Assembly (NCBI RefSeq): GCF_963678635.1
Contig: NC_087063.1
Coordinates: 51,783,220-51,847,219 of the forward strand
From: Symsagittifera roscoffensis
Lineage: Eukaryota; Xenacoelomorpha; Acoela; Convolutidae
Direction: 5' to 3'
Length of the DNA stretch: 64,000 nucleotides
The notes under the pieces are model-generated. The model was not told where the DNA came from. It made no database searches and worked only from the letters and a program-made list of their open reading frames with translations. Made by a program: the position numbers and the translations under genes. This document shows, in pieces, positions 34,616 through 46,350 of the stretch. Within the stretch, counting starts at the first letter, position 1. The number at the start of each line of letters is the position of its first letter.

Positions 34616-36135
34616 CCCCGGGTTGACATCCATAAACCGAAAATGCTTATTTTAAATTTCCCCACACCGAAAAAGTTTATCATACAATTGCCTGCATCAA
34701 ATGTATGGAAAAATGTTAATCATACAATTTTCATACAATTTCAAAAAACCATTGAAAAAGGATTCAATCTAGTTTCACCAGCTATTTGAACCAAATACAA
34801 CAGTTGATGATAAAAAATAACTATGTTTGTTTTTTTTTGAAAAAAAATGTTTATCATACAATTTCCATATATGAAAATTGTTTGATAACCATTTTTTCAT
34901 GAAAGGCAAGATTTTCAGAAATTGTTCAAACTTGTTTGTAAACAAACTTGAATTATATAAGAGTGCTTTTGCTCAATTTAAAGGACATTGCTCATCAAAA
35001 ACGAAAATTTGATTTGAAGCTAGAAAATAGTTATCATACAGTTTGCATATATGAAAGTTCTATGATAACCATTTTTTCATAAAAGGCAAGATGCTCAGAA
35101 TAATGTTAAAAATTGTTTTTAATCGAGTTTAAAGTAATTAAGAGTGCTTTTACTCAATTTAAAAAACCTTGCTCATCAAAAACAATTTTTTTGCCCAGAT
35201 TTAATTGTCACAAATTGTTAGCTTACGACGAGTAAAACTGAGATCTCGAAGGTCGGAACCACACAGCTCTTCTTCTCCGAAAATGACTCGGGGTTAGGGT
35301 TGGGGTTAGGGTTAGGTTAGGATTAGGGTTTCTTAAGAATAATTTCACAGTTTTTGGAAAACAGAATTGAAAAAAAAATTCCGATGGAAAAAAATATGAT
35401 TTCGATGGTGGCCTTAAAAGTTGATACTTTTGCATTCGAGTAGTTCTGAATTTGGATCAAAAGTCATATCAATGAAAATTAATTATGTATGTGTTGAATA
35501 TTTTCTGTTTTCTCGCACGTGTAAAATTTTTTTTTTAGGAAATGAATTTATGCTGATGACAGAACTTGCGGATCACAACTGGAGTATGTATGCTTGGAGA
35601 ATGTTTCCATCAGGAAAACAGGTTTTTTGGAGTTTGAGGCAACTCCCCCCTTATGGTTTTGGTTCATCTAGGAATAGGCTTAGGAAATGTTTGCTCTCTC
35701 AAAAGTTGAGGAGATTTGTCAACAGATAATGATGAATTTGAGGTTCCAACCTCTAAAACACTCTGATTTTTCGGTTGGTTCTCTTCTCTGTTCAGAGATT
35801 GAACGTCTTATGGGTAAGTTTAAACGCTAATTGAGCCTCATTTAAATTTACAAAAATTGCTTATCTTACAGTTTCCATAATGAAAAAATGCTTATCGTAC
35901 AATTTCCATATATGAAAAAATGCTTGTCTTACAATTTCCATTAATAATAAAAAGCTTCTATTACAATTTCAATTTATGAAAAAATGTTTCTTCTACAATT
36001 TCTATATATGAAAAAACGCTTATCCTAGAGTTTTTTAAACAATTTTCTGAGTCTATGAAACTGTAAAAAATTGTAGGACAAGCAATTTTTCGTATATAGA
36101 AATTGTAGGATAAGCATTTTTGGTCAACCCACGCT
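34616..36135 (+). mobile_element. GGGTTGAC-ended repeat, copy 6
   Basis: Complete copy with ends CCCCGGGTTGAC and GTCAACCCACGCT, TTAGGG tract near 35,295, open frame 35,538-35,729 and a shortened minisatellite at 35,850-36,020. Confidence 0.5.
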
Positions 36136-36289
36136 AAGATGCAGTTGAAATACTATCTACAATTTAAAAAAAGTGCTTGCCTAACCTTTCTCAAATCAAG
36201 CCAAATTTTTTTCGATGTCGACCAAAAACAATGTGAGCGACTTTTTTCAAATGCTCGAGCAAAATAACCACTGGAAAATATAAAAGACA

Positions 36290-36680
36290 ATTACGCTCAA
36301 AATCTTGCTTCATAATGAGCTGTTTTTGAACGGTTTATCTAAAAAAACCGCGCAAGATTTGAGCGGTTTGAGCGGTTTTTTTTAGACAATTACGCTCAAA
36401 ATCTTGCTTCAAAATGAGCGGTTTGAGCGGTTTTTGAACGGTTCATCTAAAATAAATTGCTCAAAAGCCGCGCAAGATTTGAACGGTTTTGAGCGGTTTA
36501 TCTAAAAAAAACGCTCAAAAAGCGCTCAAATCTTGCGCGTTTTTTGAGCGGTTTTTTAGATAAGCCACTCGAAACCGTTCAAATCTTGCGCGGTTTTTAA
36601 GCAATTTTCTAGATAAACCGTTCAAAAACCACTCAAACCGCTTTGTTTAAAAAAACCGCTCAAACCGCTCAATTCTTGCT
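36290..36680. repeat. GAGCGGTTT array 7
   Basis: Counterpart of array 2. Ends at TTGCTTCAAATTAGG just before the candidate LTR of element C. Confidence 0.8.
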
Positions 36681-36709
36681 TCAAATTAGGTGAAAAAAAA
36701 TTAGGTAAA

Positions 36710-36856
36710 TGGGTACTTATTTAATCATCAGACTTCTAAATTTTAATCAATTTAAAGTAATTTTATAATAAGTAATCGTTACCAACTGGTAGTTCTAGCA
36801 CCTAAATTTATATCATCATTAAAGGATGTTTTACTATAATATCCGTACGGATAACA
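36710..36856 (-). repeat. candidate 3' LTR of element C
   Basis: 147 bp with TG...CA ends on the minus strand, preceded by a purine-rich tract (36,857-36,869, here with one change from the copy at 23,780). Length is short for a gypsy LTR. No partner LTR is present. Confidence 0.35.
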
Positions 36857-36869
36857 TTTCCCTCTTTGT

Positions 36870-37490
36870 GATTAAGTGAATATCACTTATCCTCCCTCTT
36901 GTTTTTCTTTTCAGTGGTTTTGATAGTATTTTCTTATCTTGTTCCTTAGTGTCTTATCTTTCTCGTTGGAACGTAAAAAAAATCCCGGAACCGGTAAAAT
37001 TTCTTACATTATGTTCATTGCCTCCTCGAAGTTCTTACTGAAGGATTCCTCTGTTGTTTGTGGTTTGTCTAGAATGTACCGGGAGCTTGGTTTTATCTGC
37101 GTTGTGCTGTCGCTTGTATTTTAGTATCTTGTTTTTTCTGGGGTTGCTGCTTCCACGTGGATTTCTGTGCGCATAATTTCCTCGGAGGAAATTAAAGACC
37201 GGACGGTATCGGTTATTAGGTGTATGTCGGGTTGTGGTTTTTCGGCTGGCTGGTATGGGGTGCTGACGCTGGTTGTGGCGTTTTCGCTTTTCTTTTGCCT
37301 CGATGATCGTCGCATTTCCGGCGACTTCTGTTCGGATGTGGCCTTTCTTTCGATTCGTTTCGCAGCTGTTTATCTGGTGACGGTGATTTTTCTTCATGGT
37401 CTGTATCTGACGATAGTGAAATAGAGGTGTCGCATTCAAACTGTTTTTTTGTCAGATCCACCTTTGATTTTTTCTTAGGGCTCATTTTTC
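36870..37490 (-). pseudogene. extra 3' ORF of element C
   Basis: Read on the minus strand from 37,485: Lys/Ser/Pro-rich, highly charged sequence (start MSPKKKSKVDLTKK, then acidic and Ser-rich), then a frameshift near 37,280 into the block with QPDIHLITDTVRS, and a final part with TTEESFSKNFEEA. Located after integrase. No family recognised; it could be an accessory or terminal Pol segment. Confidence 0.45.
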
Positions 37491-37840
37491 CTGATGACTC
37501 GTTTGTTGTTGCCGATTAGTTTTTGGGTCTTTGTTTTGTTGTTTTGTACGTTGTGTTAGTTTGGTTCTGCTACTGAAGGTGCTGAAAAGCTTTTTTGGTC
37601 CCAAGGCTTTTGATTTAGCGATTGTTGTGTGATGTCCTGAATTGTTTTTGGAGGTCATTGCTTTGGGCTTGTTGTTGTTGTTGACTCTGTGGTTGGATGT
37701 TGACTGGTGGTATTTTTCACTGGAACACGTGGTTTGGCTCGTGGTAGATGTTTATACGCCACAAAGTTCTTTAATGCCGCCGGCCTATGTTTTCCGTAAA
37801 CCCTTGGGTCCGGAAAAAAAGGCTAGGCCATCGTGCCTTA

Positions 37841-38470
37841 TTACACGCGGTTGTTTGCCATATTCTCTAATCCACGCTGTGTGTGGGTAGCGATTTTGTG
37901 TTGATACAATTTCGTTAATTTTGAATTGTGCCCCAAAAATGTTCCCGGATTTTTTATTTTTCGTGCAATTGTTCCCAATTTTCTAGCTACTTGCTCTAAG
38001 CGAAGTCCCGTTTTAGATTTAATTGAGTGAGCTGGACCTTTGAATCGGTCCTTTAAGAAGATCAAGGGTGCTTTTTCGAGTTGTTGTTTCTCTTGATTAG
38101 TGAGTGGTCTTATTGGCTTACGCGTTTTTTAAGTTCTCTAAATTGTTGTTTTTTCGTTAAGGTATGATCTTTTGAGTTTTAATAAATCGTAAGGTTTGTT
38201 TGAAAATGGTAGTTGCGCACCTATTGGGAACTTCTTGAGCAGTTGTTGGTCTTAGTCTTCGTCGCTGCTTTCAAGCGTAATTGTCTCCTCTCGGTTTATT
38301 GCATCCGGTTGGATTTTAGCTCGTCGTTTCCCCGGGTTGTTGTATTGTGAGTTGCTGGTTGAGCCCTGCTGGTCGTCTGCTGTCGTAGCGGATGTATTTC
38401 CAAAAAGATTGAACGTAGATTCAGGCAAGTATTGGTGGTCCCTTGGTATTGATACCATTGTCTTCTTCAC
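37841..38470 (-). pseudogene. integrase C-terminal extension, element C
   Basis: Minus-strand open pieces at 38,470-38,252 (Ser/Thr/Asn-rich, ending in an acidic SSDED) and 38,065-37,841 (containing FKGPAHSIKSKTGLRL). They lie downstream of the integrase core in the same orientation and probably belong to the end of Pol. The stretch 37,491-37,840 holds no recognisable coding sequence. Confidence 0.4.
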
Positions 38471-38599
38471 CCCTGCGTCTTTGTAGACTAGATCCAGCTC
38501 GTCTTCGCTGTTTTTCTCTCGATCTCACATAGCCTCCGGATATCGTGTGTTAGGCTTTCGACTAAAAAGGGCTTCTAACGGGGTCACTTATGTAGTCGA

Positions 38600-39480
38600 G
38601 TTTGGCGTTATGCGAAGTGTTTTATTTAGTTCGGCCACGTCCGACGCGAGTTTAAATGGTTTGTTCGTTTTGTCAATTTTTATGATTGATAATCTCAATT
38701 TTAGTGTTCAAATGAGTCGTTCAACCATACCCATTGCCCTGTGGTCATCCACTGGTGCGAATATTAATTTGATATTATTAGTATTGCAAAACATTAGGAA
38801 TTTTTTGGCTCGAAAACCTTGGGCTTGATCGCATCTAATATTACGGGGAACCCCATGATTTACGATATGAGTTTGCATAAAACGAATGATTGTATCCGCT
38901 CTGTAGTTTGTCACAAACTTTGCGTAAGGAAAACAAGAAAAACGATCCACTTCAACCAAAATATATACTTCTTTTCCGTTTTCCTCCGGTAATGGGCCCG
39001 CGAAATTCAACTGGATTTCTTCGTTAGGCTCAATTATTGCGTCGAGTGTTGTATAGTGCTTTTCCTTGAGATTACTTTAAAATTCTTACCCTTTTTGAGG
39101 CAGTTTTTGCAGTTCTGTGCTGTGGACACAATATCCCGGTGTAAGTAGGGATACCACACATGTTTTGCCGCTTCTAACATGCCGCCTCTGCCTGGATGGG
39201 TGAGATGTAGTGCATCCATTAGTGTTGGTCTTAATTGTTTGGGTTTGACAACCCTATCGCCATAAAGCAAAGTATTGTCTCTGACTGACAATCGGTGGCC
39301 AACAATGTAAAAATAGAGGCTATAGCCTTGTTTCAGACTGTCCCATTTTTGTTGTTTCACCACTTTCATCAATGGTGATAAATTGCGATCTCTTCTTGTA
39401 GCTGCTGCCAGAAACTCGACGTCCATAACTTTTTTAAAGTTTTTCCGGAACAAGGGTGTGTCCTCTTCTTCCACTGCAGC
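38600..39480 (-). pseudogene. integrase, element C (first catalytic Asp reads Asn)
   Basis: Minus strand. The zinc-binding H-H-C-C region is readable at about 39,240-39,090 (ALHLTHPGRGGM, then CKNCLKKG). The core has LNFAGPLPEENG with Asn at 39,005-39,007 where the catalytic Asp is expected, then Asp in CDQAQGF at 38,828-38,830 and Glu in MVERLI at 38,720-38,722, spaced DX35E. The sequence is of a different lineage from elements A and B. An in-frame stop separates the zinc-binding part from the core. Confidence 0.8.
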
Positions 39481-40560
39481 TGTCTGGCTTTCGGAGTTTC
39501 GGGTTGTGGTCGTTTCTTCCTGCCTTGTGTGGCAGATGGCGTTGACTTTTTCGTTTTCTTTTCTTCTAAAGGTGTAGCTTTCCGCTGATGGACTGACTTG
39601 GTGTGTGACATCACTGATGGTAAGTTCGGGCGGTGGTGGTTTGTTCAGATAATCGGTAAATGAGGCGTAATTAATGAGAGAGAATGTGAGTTGTGTTTAA
39701 GTGCCCCTGTGGCATTTTCTATTGATTCGCTTAAAGGGAGCAAGGCCAATGCTTTGTTGTAATTGTCGACTCATTTTTTCTACTGTTAACGGGATATGTT
39801 TAATTTATGAATTTATGTTTGAAATTTAACGGCGGTTCAGTTAATTTTAGTTTCGAGTCGACAGAGCGACTTGTTTGAGACAATTGACTATGAGCAGTGA
39901 ATGCGGTTTGTGTGTGAACAGAAAATTAAGGTGCAAAGTTCTCGGTTGAGTTTTTTGGTGCCTAGATATCCGATTGGATTTTCATTCAAGGATATGTTTT
40001 CATCGCTGCTGTCTTGGAATTCTAAGTATTTAACGAAATTGTCGATTAGGGCGACGACAAATAGTTCGTCCCAGTATGCCGGAGATTGTGGTTTACCCAC
40101 CGGGTGTCATGATAGGTAATCAATTAGACCCATTTTACTGCCTGACAGATGGTGTATGTCAAAGTCAAATGGGATGAGTCTGTGCATCCATCGAGTTAAC
40201 CTGCTTTGATAGTTTTTATTACCTCTATTACTTTGTAGAGCACTTACTAATGCTTGCTGATCAGTTATTAGAGTGAAACGTCTACCATAGAGGTAATACT
40301 TAAAAAGTTAAATAGCCCATACTGCGGCCCGTGAGTTTTTTTCGTGAGTTTTTTTGTTCTCACGAATTTAAGAAACGCGACGCATACGCAATGGTTACCG
40401 AACCATCTGGTGTCTCTTGTTCGGGCCGCGCCTATTGCATCGCGGCTCGCATCACAAATAATATGAGTTTCTCTGTTGCCTCCAAAATTTCTGTTGTCTG
40501 TAATGTTTTTAACGGCGTTTAAGATCTTTTTGAAAACTTTTTCATGATGTCCCTTCCATA
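39481..40560 (-). pseudogene. RNase H and connection region, element C (broken)
   Basis: Minus strand. HIICDASRDAIGAA near 40,455 is the start of the gypsy RNase H domain and keeps the catalytic Asp. The frame shifts soon after. The block LIDYLS then meets a TGA at 40,107-40,109 in front of HPVGKPQSPAYWDEL, which is open at 40,100-39,888. The rest, to 39,481, is charged linker (39,614-39,369 open). Confidence 0.7.
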
Positions 40561-41330
40561 CAAAATTAAATTTGTTTGATGTAGGCAATAGAAGTCGTCT
40601 GGGAGTACATAATTGAGCCAGATTCGGGATAAAATTTTTCAGGTGGTGGATAGACCCCATAAGACCTCACTTGTTTGAATGTTTTTCGATCTTGCAGATT
40701 TATTATTGCGTCTGCTTTCTTTCGCATCGGGGTTGTGCCGTATTCGCTTATTACAAATCCCAGCCACTCTACTTCTTTGCAACCAAATTCACATTTGTCG
40801 ACTGAGATGGCCATCTTTTCGGCATCCAACTTATTAAGAACTTTTGCTAATTTTTTTATGTGTTGTTCTTTCTTTCATGCCGTGCGAAATGATTGGGTTA
40901 TCATCTAAAAATGCGAACGTGTTTTTTGGTTGTTAAGTGTCAAATCAATAGCTTTCTGAAACTCCGCGGGCATATCGGTAGATTCCCGTTGCATTTCTCC
41001 CAATTATGCTAAAATTACTTTACGTTCGTGTTGTATCGTCCAGTGGTAGTTGGCTATACGCGTATGGTAGGTCTATTGTAGAAAAATATGTTGTTCCTGG
41101 CTTATTTGTACCTTTTTGAGCCGATTGTGCTATATTGTCCAAGAAAACATCAATATTCTGCCAATATTTGGCATCTGGTATTTGTTTTTATGGATCGATT
41201 TGTTTATTTGTTTCGAATCCATAGCTAATTTTATTGAGTGATATTTTTTCACCGTTATAACCATAGATCTAATAAATTGTTGGTCAATTATTTCTCCAGG
41301 CGGACTATATGACCTAGATCAATTTACGGT
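40561..41330 (-). pseudogene. reverse transcriptase, element C (broken)
   Basis: Minus strand. The C-terminal part is readable: VDKCEFGCKEVEWLGFVIS at about 40,805-40,750 and, after a frame change, LMGSIHHLKNFIPNLAQL near 40,660-40,610, both standard gypsy RT thumb/connection motifs. Upstream the sequence is heavily interrupted; a degenerate motif near 40,900 stands where the catalytic loop should be. Confidence 0.65.
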
Positions 41331-41850
41331 CGAATTTGGTTTTCCACTTTTTCCTGAATGTGGATGGGAATGAGTCTTCCTCGTTGTTGCAGGGCTTTGA
41401 ATTCTTTTAAGAATTTCGTATGAAACTTGTGGTTTTTTGAGCGCCCTTTTCCTGCATAAAGTCCAGAGTACGTGCTTCTGACCCAAGCCGCGACTTGTGC
41501 GTCTGAGCTGTCAATATTGTTAACATGAAGTGTTGACTTACCAACTGGTTTTCTCTCCTGGTTTAGTTGTACTCCAATTTGTGGAAGAAGAATGCGCCCC
41601 AGGATGTTCGCTCGTCTGTTATCCACCACTATGAAAGAAGTTGTTCGAATTGTCCATCCTCCTGATTCTATAGGGGCGATTAATCGGCCAAGTGAAAGGA
41701 TCTTGTATCCATTGTAGCAAACCATTCGGTTAGTTTTGTCGTCGTCCCCCAATTTGATTTTAATTAACAGTTTCATTGTGGATACCAGGAAATTAGCTGT
41801 TTTTTCATATACGAAAGAAGTCGGGGAACATGTGTCAGCGATGAAAATTA
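41331..41850 (-). pseudogene. aspartic protease and start of RT, element C
   Basis: Minus strand. FIADTCSPTSF stands where gypsy proteases have DTG: Asp at 41,834-41,836 and Cys at 41,828-41,830 instead of Gly, a one-base change. The second landmark ILGRILLPQIGVQL follows. The open frame 41,776-41,324 covers most of the domain. The change should inactivate the enzyme; this is inferred from the family. Confidence 0.7.
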
Positions 41851-41859
41851 TGTTATTCT

Positions 41860-42430
41860 TCTCCGAGCGGACCGAATGAGACGTCTTTGTAGGTCGGTGT
41901 CCGTGATTATATCAGCCCGTGTTGGTTCAAAATGTGTTAATGTCACCTGCTTGAAATTAATGGACGTAGGCGACCGCGTCTGTCTCCTGTATGTCTTGTT
42001 GTGTCGGAACGTTCTCCTGTATCGCATTTACGTCGCTGGATTTGCACAGTTTTGCGAAGTGAAACTTTTTTATATATTTTTGCAGATTTTATCCCGCGCC
42101 GCGCACTGTGCGAGGTGATTTGCTGAGAATGCGTTGCTGCATTTGAAGCAGGGGATCAAATTTTATGCTCGTAAATCCGTTCTGGTTGCCGTTAGTTCCC
42201 TGTTTTCTGATGTCGATTTGGTTTTTGAGGCCTTCCTCACGTCTCACTGCGGAAGTTCTGTGATCCCACAGTGAAATTCCTCCAGGGTTTCTGTTTTTCC
42301 TTGTTTTCGTGTGAAGGCTTCATAACGATCGAACGTTATATTTCTCGGTTTCACAAACACTGCTTGTAAGCGGCCCCACAAGTCCCTTGTAGTCGTTTTG
42401 TGTATTTTTAGGTTAGGGTAATATTGACTT
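41860..42430 (-). pseudogene. gag: gag of element C (5' truncated)
   Basis: Minus strand. FTRKQGKTETLEEF near 42,320 is a typical gypsy capsid block. A zinc-knuckle-like segment CFKCSNAFSANHLAQC spans 42,150-42,103, and a damaged second one (ending HFAKLC) follows. Nothing recognisable as gag lies upstream of about 42,430, so the 5' part and 5' LTR are missing. Confidence 0.65.
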
Positions 42431-42705
42431 ACTCGCCTCTGACCTTCGGTCCCTAGGCACAGATAAATCTAACTCCTGATCTTCATGTCTGCATCAACCT
42501 GAATCTTCATGTCTGAAACGTATAAGTTTGCGAGCAACGATAGCTAACATCGTGATGCCTACTTCATAAAACAATTAAAATAATACTAAATGACAGAACC
42601 GTATACGGTCCGGCTGCCCCTTATGGTATATGATGTAGTTTTTTTGATAAAAACTCGATAAATCTTTTTGATAATTTATTTTTAATTTCTCTCCCCACAG
42701 GCACA
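42431..42705. other. no gene recognised
   Basis: Short stretch between the truncated gag of element C and the next repeat. ATCTTCATGTCTG occurs twice (near 42,479 and 42,501). Nothing else seen. Confidence 0.4.
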
Positions 42706-44548
42706 CCCGGGTTGACAAAAATGCTAGTCACACGATTTTTTCTCCTGGCAAAATGCTTGTCATACAAATCTGTTAAATGAACAAATTGTTTTAAAATAGC
42801 AAGAATAGCATTTCCTTCCCTGTGACTACCCTTTCCTCCGTTTTTGAAAAAGAAGACTTGATTTTTCTTTCTAAAAACGAACTATGACGCAAGCTTGTGT
42901 TTCTTTATTTCTTCCAAAACCGAATTTCGCTCAGAAATTTTCCAATTAAACTTAAAACTCGAAAACTGAAAATTTTCTCAAATAAGAAAACCAATAGGTT
43001 AAACAGCTAAAAAGTTGTTTCAGATTAACTACATTTTGGTATATGCCGAGTAATAAAGTATTGAAATTCTTAACGAATTGATTATAGCAAAAAAAGTAAC
43101 TTTTTTGTAAAGGGCTGATATTTCTACTTCAAAAATGTCTCTGATTGAAATTCATGGTAAGTCTTGCACAGGTTAAGGTTTATACTATAAAGTTTTCAAA
43201 AAAGTTTTAAAAAAATCAGATAAAATCTACATCAGGGTTCTTGTTTCATCTGTGTCAAAAAATTATGTCTGGACTCAGGCGTGGTTGTAGAAAGTTCTCG
43301 AGAGGGGGAGGGACAATTTTCGGAAAATTTTGTCGGTTTTTCAGGTCGATCAAATCGACCTTATAAGGTCTCCCAAAACACTATAGAGACCCAATATTCT
43401 GCGATGCAGGTAAGTTTTCAAGAAACAGGGCAAAAAAGCTTTATGAACTTTTTGGAAAATTTTGGCCAAAAAATAGTGTTTTTTTGGCCCGCACTCCCTC
43501 TCAAAATTAGTAGATATTAGCTATGAAGACACTTTTAGAAAAATTTTATGGTCAGTTAGCCAAAAATAAATATCTCAAAATAGTACAAAGGGGGAATTTT
43601 TTGGGCCTGCAGGGGTCGAAACCCTGAAGTGAGGGGCTCGCCCTAAGTTCGCCACTGTCTGGAGTGCTCATAGGTGAAAATATTTTCAAAAAAAGTTGCG
43701 CATAGGTCAATTTAAGAATTATAGCGATAACTAGTTTTTTTTACAATCTGGCTATTTTTGTTTGCATAAAATGCTTTTCAAACCACTTTAAGAAAAAAGA
43801 TTGCAGGGTAAGTAAATTTTTTTCTACAATGGGATCTCATTTAGCGCAAAAGGCAATATTTTGTTCAATTTAATTGAAAACAATTTGAGTGGAATTCTGA
43901 AATTGAATGGTAAGAAAAAACAGCTTTCATGCAAGTTTTACAAGTGTTCAAGAAACAGGCCAAAAAAGATGTTTTGCCTCTTTTGGAAAACTTTGACTAA
44001 AAAATAGCGTATTCTCAGCGCGCACTCTCCTTCAAAGTTAGTAGATATTGGCCATAAAGACATTTTAAGAAAAATTTTAATGTCAGTTAGCCAAAAACGC
44101 ATATCTCAAAATAGTACAAAAAGAGAATCCTTTGAGCCTGGAGGGGTCAAAACTCTGAATAGAGGGGCTGCTTATAGGTGAAATTTTTTTAAAAAAAGGT
44201 TGCGCATAGATCAATTTGAGATTTAAAATAAGAAATAAAACTTTTTTCACATTCTGGCTATTTGTGTTTGAAAAAAAAACACTTTTCAAACCACTTTAGG
44301 AAAAAATTGTAGGGTAGCATTTTTCCAATTTCTTTGAAAGGATCTCATTCAGCACAAAAAGCAACATTTGGTTCAAAATTACGTGAAAACAGTTTGGCAG
44401 GATTCCGAATTTGATTAGAAATAAAAAAAAAGCTTATCATATAAACTTAACAGATGAAAATTTTTTAATAGGTTGATATGGTTTTAACTATAGAAACTGT
44501 GAAGAAAACTGAGCGGTTAGATTTTTTATGTGGAGGCCAACCCAGGCT
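42706..44548 (+). repeat. distant relative of the GGGTTGAC-ended repeat
   Basis: Starts CCCGGGTTGACAAAAATGCT at 42,706 and has a matching inverted end GCCAACCCAGGCT at 44,536-44,548. The motif ATGCTTGTCATACAA near the start is shared with the 22-36 kb copies, but the interior differs, with no TTAGGG tract or minisatellite. Confidence 0.35.
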
Positions 44549-45990
44549 TAATAGTACCCTTTAGCGTGAATTAGCTTATGTGGAGCAAATTTTGAGACAA
44601 ATTGATTGTTTACTACTTTTAGGCTATATACTGAAAGCTAGAAAAATAGCGTTTAATTCAAGTAGTATCTAAATTGTTCAAATCGGCAAATTTCGAACTC
44701 TTAGTATTACACAAAGTGGTTATGATATTGATTTTTTTCAGGGAGTCACCCCTTTTGAATAGTTTCCAAAAATTCAGTCACTTTTTGATCAAAATGAAAT
44801 CGAAAATGTCCGGTAAAAAAAATCATTGCATAAATTACAAAATAATTTCAATACCGATGGAAAATATTAAATCATAAAGGGCTTTTTTGAAAAGTCTCCG
44901 AGCGAAAAAACTGTTGTTATCAAATCTTGCTATGAAAAAGTAGGGAATCATTGCAGCTCAATTTTTTTTCAAATAAACAGGCCTTAAAAGGCGTTTTTAC
45001 GCACTCTTTGTAAACTTTTGTAAAAAAAAAATGAGTAACTTTGGCGCGCTACATCCAAATTAGTAATTATTTAAAAAACTAAATGTCAGTCAGCCAAAAA
45101 TGGATATCTCAAAATAGTACAAAAGGGGGACCTTTTGAGTCGGCAGGGGATCAAATCACTGAAGGAGGGTGTCCGAGGCCCCCTAAATCCGTACTGTCTG
45201 GACTAATTATAGGAGAAATGTTTTGAAAAAAAGATTGCGAAGAGAACAATTTGATAAGTCTGGTAATTTTTGCTTCAATAAAGCAAAAATTACCAGAGTT
45301 GCGGGGGGAAAATTTCCAAAGTTGCGGGGCGAGTCTTATTCCATTTTCCTTTGAAAGGATCTCATTCAGCTTAAAACGGATAATTTCATTCAAAATTACG
45401 CGGAAATTGTTTGAGAGGACTTCTGAAATCGTATTTTGGGAAAAAGCATATCCTACAATTTAAAAGTTTAAGCATTTTCCATTTTCCTCGAAGGGATTTA
45501 AATCAGAACAAAAGGCAGTATTTCATTCAAAATTACGTGAAAAAATTTGAGAGGATTTCTGAAGTTCAATCGTAAGAAAACAAAATTTATGGGATGAAAT
45601 TATTTGATAGGAGTTTATCTATAGAACCCTTTAATGAAAAGGTGCTCTTAGCTTTTTATTGGGAGGTCAGCCCAGGTTGTCTAGCACCCTTAGCGTGTTT
45701 CGAAAAAATTCTGAGACAAATTGGTTCTCCAAAAATTTGAGCTATTGACGGAAAGCTGGAAATATAGCGCGCAATTGAACTTGAATCTCAAATTGGTCAA
45801 AATGGCAAATTTCAATCCCTGATTTTTTTTAACAAAAAAATGGTTATGCCATTGAATTTTCTTAAGAGGGAATTCTTCTTTTTAAAGGGGTGGAAATTGT
45901 CTGCAGAAAAATCATTGTATAATTTTACAAAATAGTTTCAATACCGATGAAAAATATAAGGCCATAAAGATCTTTTTTAAACGTCCCCGA
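43440..45990 (+). repeat. diverged tandem repeats
   Basis: Blocks containing TATCTCAAAATAGTACAAA recur near 43,570, 44,100 and 45,102, and a longer block starting at CCAACCCAGGCTTAATAG (44,538) recurs at 45,668, an offset of about 1.13 kb. Copies are too diverged for a clear unit. Non-coding. Confidence 0.6.
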
Positions 45991-46350
45991 CCGAAAAATT
46001 TATTGATATCAATGAAAGCTTTGAAAAAGCAAAAATTCATTGCTCCATGAAAAAAAAACAGTTGTTTAATATTATCAAAAGCAGACAGGCACATTATAGA
46101 ACGACCCTGATTAAGAATCGAAAGAATTGAAATTTTTTTCTAAATCACTAAGTAAATAAACCAATCTTACCATTTAGGTTTCAAAATATGATAGTTAAAT
46201 TGATACATCTGAAATGCAAACACTTATACTAAATTTTCGTGCCTTTAGAAAAGAAAAAAAACAATTCGCTCACACCTCTCTTAATCTAGGACGCTTATCT
46301 ACTGAGCCGGAAAACAAAGGGGGTAATTCAAATCTCTTTGATACAGTAAG
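45991..46350. other. no gene recognised
   Basis: AT-rich flank between the diverged tandem repeats and the GC-richer block. Nothing recognised. Confidence 0.4.

Noticed and set aside
37035-37439. 134-codon minus-strand frame
   Set aside because: Overlaps two other frames that match the duplicate at 24.1 kb better and carry Pro/Ser/Lys-rich protein-like composition; treated as a shadow.
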